DNA of 51,218 nt, from the NCBI GenBank assembly GCA_040224245.1, contig JBEGIR010000094.1:1-51218 (forward strand). Direction: 5' to 3'. The notes below the pieces were generated by a model. The model was not told the DNA's origin, did no database searches, and saw only the letters and a list, made by a program, of their open reading frames with translations. Both the position numbers and the translations under genes were made by a program. Shown one piece after another: positions 39,012 through 47,031 of the stretch; the stretch's first letter is position 1; the number at the start of each line of letters is the position of its first letter. The DNA comes from Puniceicoccaceae bacterium (GTDB taxonomy: Bacteria > Verrucomicrobiota > Verrucomicrobiia > Opitutales > JAFGAQ01).

Positions 39012-39596
39012 TCTGGTGCAAGATTCCCAAATTGGTGAGTTATTTTCAATCCTATTATATTATAGAATTTTTAAATATAAATCATTCCCTATTCTTATGG
39101 TGTGTGAACAAGATCAACAAATTCCCATCCTTCCGTCAATCAATGATTTAAGGGATTTTCTTCTGGGTTCAACCTTGCGTGCAATTCTCCAGCAAAAAGA
39201 ATATGTGATCAACTTCGGAAAAGTACCCAGTTTGCTCACAGCTTTTTCAGACTTGTTCACAGCATTCAAATCGCGCTTTGCATGGCTGAAATGGGATGCG
39301 TCAACTTGCCTGATTTCATCTGATACCCATTCTTGTTAAAAACACTGATCATCAATCACGTTTCCGTAGGGCTCGCGTTCACCGCGATGCCGCACCCTGT
39401 GAGGTAACTGAGGTCTCCGGCTAGCGAAGACCCTACGTTTCTGTTCCGTGAACAAAACCAGAACCAGTATGAGAAAATGGGCAAAACTTCAACGCCAGCA
39501 CAGGTGATACCCATCGGAGGGTGATTGCGCAGTCATCCAACCATGTACTCGAAGTGATTCCTGGTTCGATTTCCGCGAACCCATTGCATGCCAGGC
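39012..39596. other. Intergenic region upstream of dnaN, candidate replication origin
   Basis: 585 bp. AT-rich tract at about 39041-39095. Four DnaA-box-like words follow: TGTGAACAA (39103-39111, reverse), TTGCTCACA (39232-39240), TTGTTCACA (39253-39261) and CGTGAACAA (39447-39455, reverse). TTGTTCACA differs from E. coli TTATNCACA at one position. A plus-strand frame of 80 codons (39097-39339) has no recognisable features. The AT-rich tract also offers TATAAT-like words on the minus strand, so it could simply be the dnaN promoter. Confidence 0.4.
39365..39437. repeat. Inverted repeat with arms CGTAGGG / CCCTACG
   Basis: CGTAGGG at 39365-39371 pairs with CCCTACG at 39431-39437; an inner TCGC/GCGA pair extends the stem. 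The left part (39365-39393) closely resembles the GTAGGGCTCGG...CGACGCCGC stretch repeated after tRNA-Glu. Confidence 0.55.
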
Positions 39597-39956
39597 TTAT
39601 TTTTGCTTTTTGAGTGAATCGAGGTACTTCCAGAATGACTCGTGCTGTTCGACCATCTGTTCTTCTGAGACCGGAAGTTTGACGCGAAAAATAAAGTCCG
39701 TGAGCGTGTTTCGGTGCAGGATGTAGTGACAATAAAGGATGTGTTCGCCCTGCCGCTCAAAATAGATGCGAAAGTCGTCCGCCCGAAATCGGTAGAACAC
39801 CTTGCTGCCGCGTTGAAATTTCCCAATTTCTCCCGTGGCCTGCACCAACTGCTCAGCTGAAAGATTACTGATCTGGTTGACCAGCCGCAGCTGGGCGAAG
39901 ATGTCCAGTTTGTTCAGTTCGCCGATGCTTTGTTCGCTGAAGTTCAGTTGAAACAT
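39597..39956 (-). CDS. Orphan RelE-like protein
   Basis: 119 residues from the ATG at 39956 (a TTG at 40001 could add 15). The centre, GSKVFYRFRADDFRIYFERQGEHILYCHYILHRN, resembles the RelE/ParE fold strands ('yRlrvGdyRviy'), preceded by two helices (SIGELNKLDIFAQLRLVNQI; LSAEQLVQATGEIGKF). No antitoxin gene lies next to it, and the C-terminal RelE catalytic residues are not obvious, so it is probably not an active toxin. It sits 12-57 bp after the SpoU methyltransferase gene on the same strand. Assignment is by pattern only. Confidence 0.6.
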   Translation of the reverse strand: MFQLNFSEQSIGELNKLDIFAQLRLVNQISNLSAEQLVQATGEIGKFQRGSKVFYRFRADDFRIYFERQGEHILYCHYILHRNTLTDFIFRVKLPVSEEQMVEQHESFWKYLDSLKKQK

Positions 39957-40013
39957 GTTTCGATGGATTAACTCTAAAGCCCGACCTTCCTCATGGGTCA
40001 ACGCACAAAAGCA

Positions 40014-40811
40014 TCAGTCGGGTAGCTTCTGTTGTTTAAACACCTCATAGAGTACAATGGAAGCTGAAACCGATACGTTGAGGCTGTCAACGGCATCGAT
40101 CATCGCGATCCGAAATCGTTGCGCAGCGTGCTGTTCCCAAAATGCACTCACACCCTCGTGTTCGGCTCCGAGAATGATCGCGCAGCGAGCGGGCAGTTTC
40201 AGTTCGTGCAGTTCCACGGTCGCGCTGGGTGAAGCCACGCAGGTGGTGTATCCCCTGGCCTCCAGCACGGCACGCGTTGTTTCGGCACTGCCCCGGTAGT
40301 GTGATATGCGAAGCGAGTGACCGCGCGAGTTACGAATCACATTCGGATGAAACGGATCGATCTGCCCATCGTTGAGCACAACCGCATTCACACCAAAAGC
40401 TGCTGCTGTACGCAGGATAGCCCCGTGGTTGCCGGGTTTTTCAAGTCCATCGAGCACCAGTACTGTGCCCGCCTCTTTCGGAAGGGAATCTACAGGCGGA
40501 AGTGTTGGCTGCCGACACACCATCAATACCCCGTCCGGATGTTGGCGAACCGACATTTTTTCAAAAACGGACGCACTCACGAGCAGGGTTTCGACAGCAT
40601 CTGAGATCTGAGATTCCCAGCGTGAAAATACCGAATCGTGCACACTGGCAATGCACTGAATTTCCATCTGGGTGTCCAATGCTACCGCAACCTCATGCAT
40701 GCCCTCCACCAGAAACTGCTGACTCTCCCGGCGGGCTTTGGCATGCTTGAGCGCAGCAATGTGCTGGATGCGTGCATTGCTGCGACTCTGGATGAGAAGT
40801 GGCGGTTTCAT
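40014..40811 (-). CDS. RNA 2'-O-methyltransferase, SpoU/TrmH family
   Basis: 265 residues from the ATG at 40811. N-terminal substrate-binding domain (SRSNARIQHIAALKHAKARRESQQFLVEGMHEVAVAL), then the SPOUT knot domain: motif 1 LDGLEKPGNHGAILRTAAAFGV, VIRNSRGHSLRI, motif 2 AIILGAEHEGVS and motif 3 AVDSLNVSVSASIVLYEV, which holds the SAM-binding trefoil knot. Likely methylates a ribose in rRNA or tRNA; the target is not predictable. The longer frame to 40940 starts inside the yebC stop region and lacks conserved sequence. Confidence 0.88.
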   Translation of the reverse strand: MKPPLLIQSRSNARIQHIAALKHAKARRESQQFLVEGMHEVAVALDTQMEIQCIASVHDSVFSRWESQISDAVETLLVSASVFEKMSVRQHPDGVLMVCRQPTLPPVDSLPKEAGTVLVLDGLEKPGNHGAILRTAAAFGVNAVVLNDGQIDPFHPNVIRNSRGHSLRISHYRGSAETTRAVLEARGYTTCVASPSATVELHELKLPARCAIILGAEHEGVSAFWEQHAAQRFRIAMIDAVDSLNVSVSASIVLYEVFKQQKLPD

Positions 40812-40875
40812 CGGAGTTCCTTCGAGGCACTGCAATCCTGCCCGCGCATTCAACGCAGTTTCCGTCAATGCCTGC

Positions 40876-41616
40876 TCAATCGAGCAGCGACTCATCAATA
40901 TCGTAGTTGGAAAACACGCTTTTAGTGTCGTCCAGGTCATCCAGTGCCTCGATCAGGCGCATCACACGCTTTGCCTTTTCCTTGTCCGTGATTTTCACCA
41001 GGTTGGATGGGATGTAGGCGATCTCCGCCGAATCCGGTTCGAGTCCCGCTTTCTGGATCGCATCACTGAGCTTGTAAAAGTCGGCAATCGCACACTGCAC
41101 TTCAAAGTGATCATCATTGTTGATCACATCTTCACCGCCGTTTTCGATTGCAATTTCCATCAGGGTGTCTTCGTCAGTTTTGTCCGCTGCGATCAGAATT
41201 TGCCCCTTCTTCTGGAAGTTGAAGGCTAGTGCCCCCGGACCCGCCAGATTGCCGCCGTGTTTTGAGAATGTGGAGCGAACCTCCCCGGCACTGCGGTTTT
41301 TGTTGTCGGTGGTGACCTCTACGATGATTCCAACACCTTCGATGCCGTAGCCCTCATAGACCATTTCTTCGATGGTTGCGCCCTCTAGTTCGCCAGTACC
41401 CTTTTTGATCGCACGATCAATGTTGTCCGCCGGCATGTTGGCAGCCTTGGCTTTGTCAATGAGGGTACGCAGCCGAGGATTGAACTCTGGATCCCCGCCG
41501 CCATCGCGAGCTGCGAGTGTGAGATCTTTGCTGATCACACTGAATATCTTGCCGCGCTTGGCATCGATCGCGGCTTTATGACGTTTGGTCGTTGCCCATT
41601 TGCTGTGTCCGGACAT
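40876..41616 (-). CDS. yebC: YebC/PmpR family protein
   Basis: 246 residues with the canonical start MSGHSKWATTKRHKAAIDAKRGKIFSVISKDL, the helical middle NMPADNIDRAIKKGTGELEG, and YEGYGIEGVGIIVEVTTDNKNR. The family is described as DNA-binding transcriptional regulators and, more recently, as ribosome-associated factors easing translation of difficult peptide stretches. Start at 41616 has no Shine-Dalgarno. Gap to yidC upstream is 70 bp. Confidence 0.95.
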   Translation of the reverse strand: MSGHSKWATTKRHKAAIDAKRGKIFSVISKDLTLAARDGGGDPEFNPRLRTLIDKAKAANMPADNIDRAIKKGTGELEGATIEEMVYEGYGIEGVGIIVEVTTDNKNRSAGEVRSTFSKHGGNLAGPGALAFNFQKKGQILIAADKTDEDTLMEIAIENGGEDVINNDDHFEVQCAIADFYKLSDAIQKAGLEPDSAEIAYIPSNLVKITDKEKAKRVMRLIEALDDLDDTKSVFSNYDIDESLLD

Positions 41617-41686
41617 AGGTCGTTTTCAAGGGTTGGGTTTTTGCACTCGCTCTGCGAGCCAAAGGTATTGTGGGTTCGTTGACGCC

Positions 41687-43528
41687 TCAGGGTTTGCGTT
41701 TGGCTTTTCCCGAAGCGGGCCGTTTCTTCGTGGCAGGTGCGGCGACAGGAACAACCGGTTTCAGTTCTGCATTCTCCGTTTTGCGATAGACCAGCAGGGT
41801 CTGAATGATCGACAGCACACTCTGCACGGTCCAGTAAAGCACCAGGCCCGACGAAAATCCATACATGATGAATAGGAACATGACGGGCATGAAGCGCATG
41901 ATGCGCTGCTGCATCGGGTCAGCAGTCGGAGACATCGGCATCAGGCGCATCTGGAACAACATCGCCACCCCGTTGAGCAGCGGCATAATGTTGAGCGGAA
42001 AACCGCCAATGGTCGCAACCGTGTCGGGCAGCGAAAGGTCCTTGATCCACAGGAAGGACTCGTAGCGCAGTTCCGAGGAGGTGCGCAGCATCCAGTAGAG
42101 TCCAATGAAGATCGGTATCTGCACCAGCATTGGCAAACAACCAGCCAATGGATTCACGCCATACTTTTTGAACAGCAGCATTGTCTCGCGCTGCATCTTC
42201 TCCGGCTTGTCCGCATACTTCTCGCGCAGCTCCTTCATCGGTTCCTGCAGCAGCTGCATCTTCTTGCTCGACTGTGCGGAGTAGGAGGTCAGTGGCCAGA
42301 AGACGAGTTTGACGATCACGGTCATCAGGATGATCGACACCCCCCAGTTTCCGGCAAAGCCCTGAATCCAATACATCAGCGACAGCAGGATCTTGCTGAT
42401 CGCGCCAAAAAATCCGAACTGCATGAGCAGATCTTGCTTTTCCCCCAGTCGCACCAGTCGTTTGTACTCCTTGGGACCAACGTAATAGGTGCCTCTGATT
42501 TTCCATTCGCTCGACGGTTGGATCACGCCCGGGTTGAAGGCAATCGTGCCAATGATGCCGGTCGCATTTTCCCGTGTATCGACAAGGCTGGTTACATCGA
42601 TGGAACGTCCATAAACTGACGATGCAGGAGTCTCCGGAGTGAACACACTCACAAAAAACTGGTTCTTCACGGCCGCCCATTGAACCGGAATATTGCGGTG
42701 CTCGTAAGAACTGCGGGCCGTTTTGGCACCAATCCCAAGGAACCCCTTGCTGCCCGTGAAATAGGTGGATTTGATGAACTCGTCATCCTTCCCGTCAAAA
42801 TAGGCGAAGGACTGGAACTCTCCGTGCTTGTCGCTGTCCACTGGCAATGCCGTTCCGAGCGTCATCAGCAGTTCCGTGTCGGCCGTCGCTCCGATCTTGA
42901 TCGGCACATCCGTGGAGGCATTGACGATGGTGGTGACGTGATCAATCGCATACGGACCTTCCCCGTCCGATGCAGCGAGTCGATAGGAGCGCACAAACTT
43001 CACCCCGCGCCCCGTATCGTATTCGAACAAAACGGAGTGCGCATCGCTTCGCACAATTTCAAAGGGATAGTTGAGCAGCCGGGTTGCACCGCCCGCCTCA
43101 CGCCGCGACAGCTGCAACGCTGTGACATGCGATCCACGGTTGAATACAAAATCATCCGGCCCTCCCTTCTTGGTCTGAAGAAAGCGAATCTCCTTGATCG
43201 CGCCTCCCACTGTAGAGAAATCGACTGAAATGAACGCGTTCGAGAGCGTCAGATCCGTCGGGATTTCCTGCTCCGCAGTGCTCGATGCCGCTTCGCTTGC
43301 AGTTCCATTTTCGAAGGAGTCCTCCGCAGCGACTGGAACAAAGGAAGACTCGACTCCCTGTTCAAATGCGGTGGATGAAGCATCGACCTCACCCGTAGGG
43401 GATGCTTCGGTCGGCAGGAATGGTTCCGCGGCGGGAGGGTTCTGCTCGAGCTGTTTGCTGTTGAAATACAAGAGACCGAACGCGAGGCCGATCAGTGCTA
43501 ACCCTATTATCGAGTTTGAGTTTTTCAT
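41687..43528 (-). CDS. yidC: Membrane protein insertase YidC
   Basis: Inserts and folds inner-membrane proteins, alone or with SecYEG. 613 residues, the Gram-negative long form: first membrane segment (MKNSNSIIGLALIGLAFGLLYF), a Glu/Ala-rich linker, a large periplasmic beta domain (~residues 90-370), then the conserved core GNWGVSIILMTVIVKLVFWPLTSYSAQSSKKMQ with the hydrophilic-groove Arg region replaced by K in VIVKLVFWP, and four further membrane segments, ending with a basic Lys/Arg tail. I chose the ATG at 43528; the upstream frame adds unrelated residues. No yidD lies between it and rnpA. Confidence 0.95.
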   Translation of the reverse strand: MKNSNSIIGLALIGLAFGLLYFNSKQLEQNPPAAEPFLPTEASPTGEVDASSTAFEQGVESSFVPVAAEDSFENGTASEAASSTAEQEIPTDLTLSNAFISVDFSTVGGAIKEIRFLQTKKGGPDDFVFNRGSHVTALQLSRREAGGATRLLNYPFEIVRSDAHSVLFEYDTGRGVKFVRSYRLAASDGEGPYAIDHVTTIVNASTDVPIKIGATADTELLMTLGTALPVDSDKHGEFQSFAYFDGKDDEFIKSTYFTGSKGFLGIGAKTARSSYEHRNIPVQWAAVKNQFFVSVFTPETPASSVYGRSIDVTSLVDTRENATGIIGTIAFNPGVIQPSSEWKIRGTYYVGPKEYKRLVRLGEKQDLLMQFGFFGAISKILLSLMYWIQGFAGNWGVSIILMTVIVKLVFWPLTSYSAQSSKKMQLLQEPMKELREKYADKPEKMQRETMLLFKKYGVNPLAGCLPMLVQIPIFIGLYWMLRTSSELRYESFLWIKDLSLPDTVATIGGFPLNIMPLLNGVAMLFQMRLMPMSPTADPMQQRIMRFMPVMFLFIMYGFSSGLVLYWTVQSVLSIIQTLLVYRKTENAELKPVVPVAAPATKKRPASGKAKRKP

Positions 43529-43615
43529 GAAATGGATGCGGTCTGGATGCAGGTGCCTTCGGTTGTTGTTCCGGGTCTGGAATCCCGCCAGGTTTAGAAG
43601 CAAAAATCAGTGAGT

Positions 43616-43972
43616 TTAGATTCCCTTCAACTTTGCGCAAGCCTTCTTGAAGCGTTGCTGGAGTTCCGCGTAGGGCGTTGTCAGCATTCCCTGGCGCGCA
43701 ATCAGGATCAAATCGAGGTGATCCGGCAGCAGTTCATGGTATTCGCGGTAAAGGGCGCGAAAGCGGCGCTTCAGCAGATTTCGATCCGGGGCACGTTTGG
43801 AAATGCGTTTCGAGACGATGACACACAGCCGTGGCGTCCGCTCAACACGGGCTTCCGGAGAACGCTCTGCCGCTATAAGCAGAAAAACGCCGCAGTTGTG
43901 GCGTTTTCCTTCCTTAAATACCCGGTTGATTTCGCTGGATCTCGCAAGGCGCGTCTGCCAGCCGAAATGCAT
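43616..43972 (-). CDS. rnpA: Ribonuclease P protein component
   Basis: Protein subunit of RNase P, which matures tRNA 5' ends. 118 residues, basic. Signature RNLLKRRFRALYREY (RNR motif, here RNLLKRR) after LCVIVSKRISKRAPD; N-terminal LARSSEINRVFKEGKR matches the family start. Lies 18 bp downstream of rpmH, the usual coupling, and just upstream of yidC (87 bp to its ATG). Confidence 0.93.
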   Translation of the reverse strand: MHFGWQTRLARSSEINRVFKEGKRHNCGVFLLIAAERSPEARVERTPRLCVIVSKRISKRAPDRNLLKRRFRALYREYHELLPDHLDLILIARQGMLTTPYAELQQRFKKACAKLKGI

Positions 43973-43990
43973 GGTTCAACTTGTTTTGGA

Positions 43991-44125
43991 TCAGGCAGCA
44001 AGTTTCTTGCGACCCTTGCGACGGCGTGCCGCAATGACTTTGCGTCCACCGCGGGTGGACATTCTCGCGCGGAATCCAAATTTACGAGCTCGTTTGATTT
44101 TTGATGGTCTGTATGTTGGTTGCAT
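43991..44125 (-). CDS. rpmH: 50S ribosomal protein L34
   Basis: 44 residues, read directly from the minus strand: begins [18 protein letters not shown], then [20 protein letters not shown] and ends RKKLAA. This is a complete, typical L34, apart from slight variation in the central region ([11 protein letters not shown]). It heads the rpmH-rnpA-yidC run. On the minus strand a TTGACA word (44167-44172) about 40 bp upstream may be the -35 element; no good -10 could be fixed. Confidence 0.96.
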   Translation of the reverse strand: MQPTYRPSKIKRARKFGFRARMSTRGGRKVIAARRRKGRKKLAA

Positions 44126-44285
44126 GACAAGTAAAAACGTTTCATAAGGTCAAAGGCTGTGCCACCTGTCAAGCCCATATGCGGGCTTTTTCCGCTCCCA
44201 TCGTTCCCACATCCGGCGATATTTTTTTTGAAAAAGTGCTTGCCTCGCAAATCGAATATCTGCAAATTCCTGACTTTCTTGTTGC

Positions 44286-44364
<79 letters not shown>

Positions 44365-44371
44365 CTATTTT

Positions 44372-44407
44372 GGCACAACCTCCGACTTCCGGAGGTTTTT
44401 TTGTGCC
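44372..44407 (+). terminator. tRNA-Glu terminator
   Basis: GGCACAACCTCCG and CGGAGGTT pair around CTTC-like loop, followed by seven T; the outer GGCACAA/TTGTGCC arms extend the stem through the T-run. Confidence 0.88.
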
Positions 44408-44562
44408 AGAACTTTTACGCTTTCGTAGGGCTCGGGCTCGTCCCGACGCCGCTTTCCTGGACGCCCACCAATCCCAACTGCCTCCAAACCGACCTTCCCG
44501 GCAGCCCACCGCGTATCGAGCCTGCGAGCCGGTCAATCCCCTACGGGATGCCATTCCATTTT

Positions 44563-44598
44563 GGCACAACCTCCGCTCTCGGAGGTTTTTTTGTGCCA
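44563..44598 (+). terminator. Second copy of the tRNA-Glu terminator
   Basis: Same hairpin as the first copy with loop CTCT in place of ACTTC and seven T. It lies in repeat unit 2, with no complete tRNA ahead of it. Confidence 0.7.
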
Positions 44599-44912
44599 GA
44601 ACTTTTACGCTTTCGTAGGGCTCGGACTCGTCCCGACGCCGCTTTCCTGGACGCCCACCAACCCAAACTGCCACCAAACCGACCTTCCTGGCAGCCCACC
44701 GCGTATCGAGCATGCGAGATGGTCAATCCCCTACGCGATGTCTTTTGGGATTCTGCCCTCCCCGAATCCAGTATTCACGGTCCGAGCCGTTGCTTAATGG
44801 GGAATCCGTGGACCTGCTGTTGATTTTTCAGATTTACGTATGATCCCCGTGGGATCTCTATCCTTTCAAATCAATCCTGAAACATTGGACTTGTAGGATA
44901 CCCCTTATGAGT

Positions 44913-45012
44913 GGATGCCATTCCATTTTGCCACAACCTCCAACTCCTGGAGGTTTTTTTGTGCTCGAATCCATCTTTTCTGTAGGACTCGGGCTTGCTC
45001 CGATGCTACATC
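44913..45012 (+). repeat. Third, degenerate copy of the tRNA-3'-end/terminator module
   Basis: Starts GGATGCCATTCCATTTTG (last bases of tRNA plus downstream), has the hairpin AACCTCC-aactcct-GGAGGTT with T-run (44935-44960), and continues into TGTAGGACTCGGGC, an eroded form of GTAGGGCTCGGGC. It ends about 70 bp before vapB. Between 44760 and 44912 I see nothing identifiable. Confidence 0.75.
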
Positions 45013-45084
45013 CCTGAAGTTGCTCCATACTCCGATGGCTTTGGCCAGTTGACAATATCGCATAGAACACTATTTTCGTGTTAC

Positions 45085-45315
45085 ATGAAAAACGTGACCA
45101 TTACTCTGGAGGAAGAGGTGCTCCGGTGGGCCAAGGTGACCGCAGCCCAGCAGGACACCAGTGTCTCCAGACTGCTGGGAGAGGAACTGCGCCGAAAGAT
45201 GCTCAAGGAAAAGGAGTATGAGCGTGGGCGCAGACGTTTCACGGCCCGTGGTCCCCAAGCTCTCAAACCTGCCGGAACATCCTATCCCTCTCGGGAGAGC
45301 CTGTATGATCGTTAA
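45085..45315 (+). CDS. vapB: VapB-type antitoxin
   Basis: 76 residues from the ATG at 45085. N-terminal ribbon-helix-helix-like DNA-binding part (KNVTITLEEEVLRWAKVTAAQQDTSVSRLLGEELRRK), then a basic, flexible tail (KEYERGRRRFTARG) that would wrap the toxin. Its last 11 bases overlap vapC (ATGATCGTTAA), so the pair is translationally coupled. As in other VapBC modules it should neutralise VapC and repress the operon. An in-frame start 90 bp earlier would add residues encoded by the upstream repeat, so I reject it. Confidence 0.85.
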   Translation: MKNVTITLEEEVLRWAKVTAAQQDTSVSRLLGEELRRKMLKEKEYERGRRRFTARGPQALKPAGTSYPSRESLYDR

Positions 45316-45733
45316 CATCTTCGTGGATACGAATGTCTTGCTCTATGCACGAGATGCCTCCGAACCCGTGAAACAATCCGTTGCCGCGCGGCGCATCGAT
45401 CAGCTCTGGGAGGGGCAAAATGGAAGACTGTCGGTGCAGGTGCTCAACGAATATTTCGTCAACGTTACCCGCAAGCTGAATCCAGGCCTCTCTCCAGATG
45501 AGGCATGGGATGACGTGGAAGCGCTTAGTGTCTGGGATCCGGTGGCAATCGATATGCCGCTCATTCAACGCGGCTATGCTGTGCAGCGCCGTTACCATCT
45601 CTCTTGGTGGGATTCCCTGATCGTGGCTGCCGCCGAGGCTACCAGTTGTACCACGATCCTCAGCGAGGATTTGACGCACAGTGCACAGTATTTCGGAATC
45701 ACGGTTGAGAATCCCTTTTTGGCTCCTTCGTGA
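45305..45733 (+). CDS. vapC: VapC-type PIN-domain ribonuclease toxin
   Basis: 142 residues. PIN-domain acidic residues: Asp in NIFVDTNVLLYARD, Glu in VQVLNEYFVNVTRKL, Asp in LSWWDSLIVAAAEATSCTTILSEDL. These coordinate Mg2+ in VapC toxins, which cleave specific RNAs, often tRNAs or rRNA. All acidic residues are present, so it should be active. GGGAGAG precedes the start: one of few good Shine-Dalgarno sequences in the window. The pair is flanked by copies of the tRNA-Glu terminator module; the downstream copy provides its terminator. Confidence 0.9.
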   Translation: MIVNIFVDTNVLLYARDASEPVKQSVAARRIDQLWEGQNGRLSVQVLNEYFVNVTRKLNPGLSPDEAWDDVEALSVWDPVAIDMPLIQRGYAVQRRYHLSWWDSLIVAAAEATSCTTILSEDLTHSAQYFGITVENPFLAPS

Positions 45734-45763
45734 GAAACCCATCCTTCAGCTTTCTCACTTATC

Positions 45764-45788
45764 AACCTCCGACTCTCGGAGGTTTTTT
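45764..45788 (+). terminator. Fourth copy of the tRNA-type terminator, ending vapBC
   Basis: AACCTCCG-actct-CGGAGGTT followed by six T, then GTCCGAAACTTTTGTG, recognisably related to the GTGCCAGAACTTTTACG following the other copies. Located 30 bp after the vapC stop. Confidence 0.75.
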
Positions 45789-46235
45789 GTGTCCGAAACT
45801 TTTGTGACAGTGGGGATGAGAACTCCGGGTTCGATCTGCGAGTCCCGCGCTGGCGGGTCGAACGAAGTTCGGCATCGGCATCGCAAAAAAAAGACCCCAT
45901 TCATGCAGAAATCCTGCTGCGCATAGCGCATCCTGTTGGGCTGGCACCGCCAGTCCATCCAGTGAAGCGCAGCTGAACGATGTTCCAGTCCCAGCAGTGC
46001 GTAGCTTGTTCCATCCAAGCGCATGTTATCGAACACCGTTCGTCCTAACGGACTCTCTTGATCCGGCTTGTGCCGGAGCAGGATACACGTCGTCCCTCCG
46101 TGTAGCAGGTTCAAAACAATCTCTTTTGCTCCGTAGCGGAATTTGGAAAAATTTCGAATCGTGGAAATTTGGAAAACCTAAAATTGTCCGCCTTTTCCCT
46201 TTAACAGGTTCAAGAGAACCCCAGAATATTCCGCA
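45789..46235. other. Hairpin-rich non-coding stretch
   Basis: No believable gene. Closely packed short-loop hairpins: CCCGC-gctg-GCGGG (45844-45857), CGAAC-gaa-GTTCG (45859-45871), CTGGC-acc-GCCAG (45941-45953), CGAAC-acc-GTTCG (46030-46042), TCCGGC-ttgt-GCCGGA (46072-46087). After about 46120 it turns AT-rich without visible structure. Confidence 0.6.
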
Positions 46236-46340
46236 GTGAAAACTGTAAAAATTTCGACCCCTGGACACTCGAAACTCCGCTCGTTCGACATTTTCCTGAT
46301 CCATCCCCATCCAACCGCTCTTTTATTGCAAATAGCGAAG

Positions 46341-46604
46341 AACCAATATTATTCCACAAAAACGTTTGGAAAGCCATTTGTTGAAGTTGGGGCTGGTTAT
46401 TTAAGTCAAGAGTTTTGGAACTGGGCTGGTTCAGTGAAATCTATGGCTGTGTTAGGCGCAGTGGGTGTTGAACTTGATATTGCAGAAAAATGGTCATTTG
46501 TCCCTTCCTTGAGCTATACTTTATTGGAGGGAGAATCGGATGGACAATTTTTGGTTTCAGGCACACTGTATTACCGATTTTTTGAATCAATCAGAATCCG
46601 AAAA
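46341..46604 (+). pseudogene. Remnant of an outer-membrane beta-barrel gene
   Basis: In frame with the next gene and lacking its 5' part. The segment reads as beta strands (FVEVGAGYLSQEF; SMAVLGAVGVELDI; WSFVPSLSYTLLEG) and reaches a typical last strand, FLVSGTLYYRF, where a barrel would end on Phe. No signal peptide precedes it: the frame opens at a GTG (46236) followed by sequence without protein character. AT-richer than the surrounding DNA. Confidence 0.5.
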
Positions 46605-46961
46605 ATGCACAGCCTATTAAACAGGTCAGCGGTCATCCTCACGCCCAAGAAGAAATTCCTGAAATGGGTCAACGAAGTGGATAAGTCCGGTGAGTTCAAG
46701 TTATCAGATGCAGATATCAAGAGAGATCCCACAATCTATCTTGTCGACGAGGCGATTTTGACAGATGAAGCTGAAATTCGATCAATCATGGACAAAAATT
46801 ATCTGGAAATTGCGATTGAGGAATTTGCATCCTGGTGGACTGATGATCGCGATTGGCCAGTTCTGAAGAGTCTTAAAGATTTTGAGGAGTATTTCCTTTG
46901 GAAGTATTATGATATGGTTGTCGATGTGGCTGATGAGGACCTCGAAATTGAAGAAATGTAA
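46605..46961 (+). CDS. Small conserved-looking protein of unknown function
   Basis: 118 residues from the ATG at 46605, MHSLLNRSAVILTPKKKFLKWVNEVD, continuing to an acidic C-terminus (DVADEDLEIEEM). NRSAVILTPKKxFLxW is reminiscent of a family of short bacterial hypothetical proteins that begin at this point, which is why I start the gene here rather than at 46236. Aromatic and acidic (FASWWTDDRDWPVL; FEEYFLWKYYDMV). The open frame is continuous with the upstream barrel remnant, so a fusion product is possible. AT-rich compared with neighbours, suggesting transfer. Confidence 0.55.
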   Translation: MHSLLNRSAVILTPKKKFLKWVNEVDKSGEFKLSDADIKRDPTIYLVDEAILTDEAEIRSIMDKNYLEIAIEEFASWWTDDRDWPVLKSLKDFEEYFLWKYYDMVVDVADEDLEIEEM

Positions 46962-47031
46962 CCGAATCGAAAACTTTTGGGGTAATCGTATGAAATCCAT
47001 TCGATTCATCGCTGCATGATCACATTGGGAT

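Noticed and set aside
39097-39339. 80-codon plus-strand frame upstream of dnaN
   Set aside because: No recognisable motif and no ribosome-binding site; it lies over the DnaA-box-like words. It cannot be fully excluded.
44167-44192. Hairpin AAGCCC-ATATGC-GGGCTT with T-run upstream of tRNA-Glu as a plus-strand terminator
   Set aside because: No plus-strand gene ends before it; it overlaps the likely rpmH promoter.
45755-46114. 119-codon minus-strand open frame downstream of vapC
   Set aside because: It spans the terminator and the dense hairpin region and has no recognisable domain or start signal.
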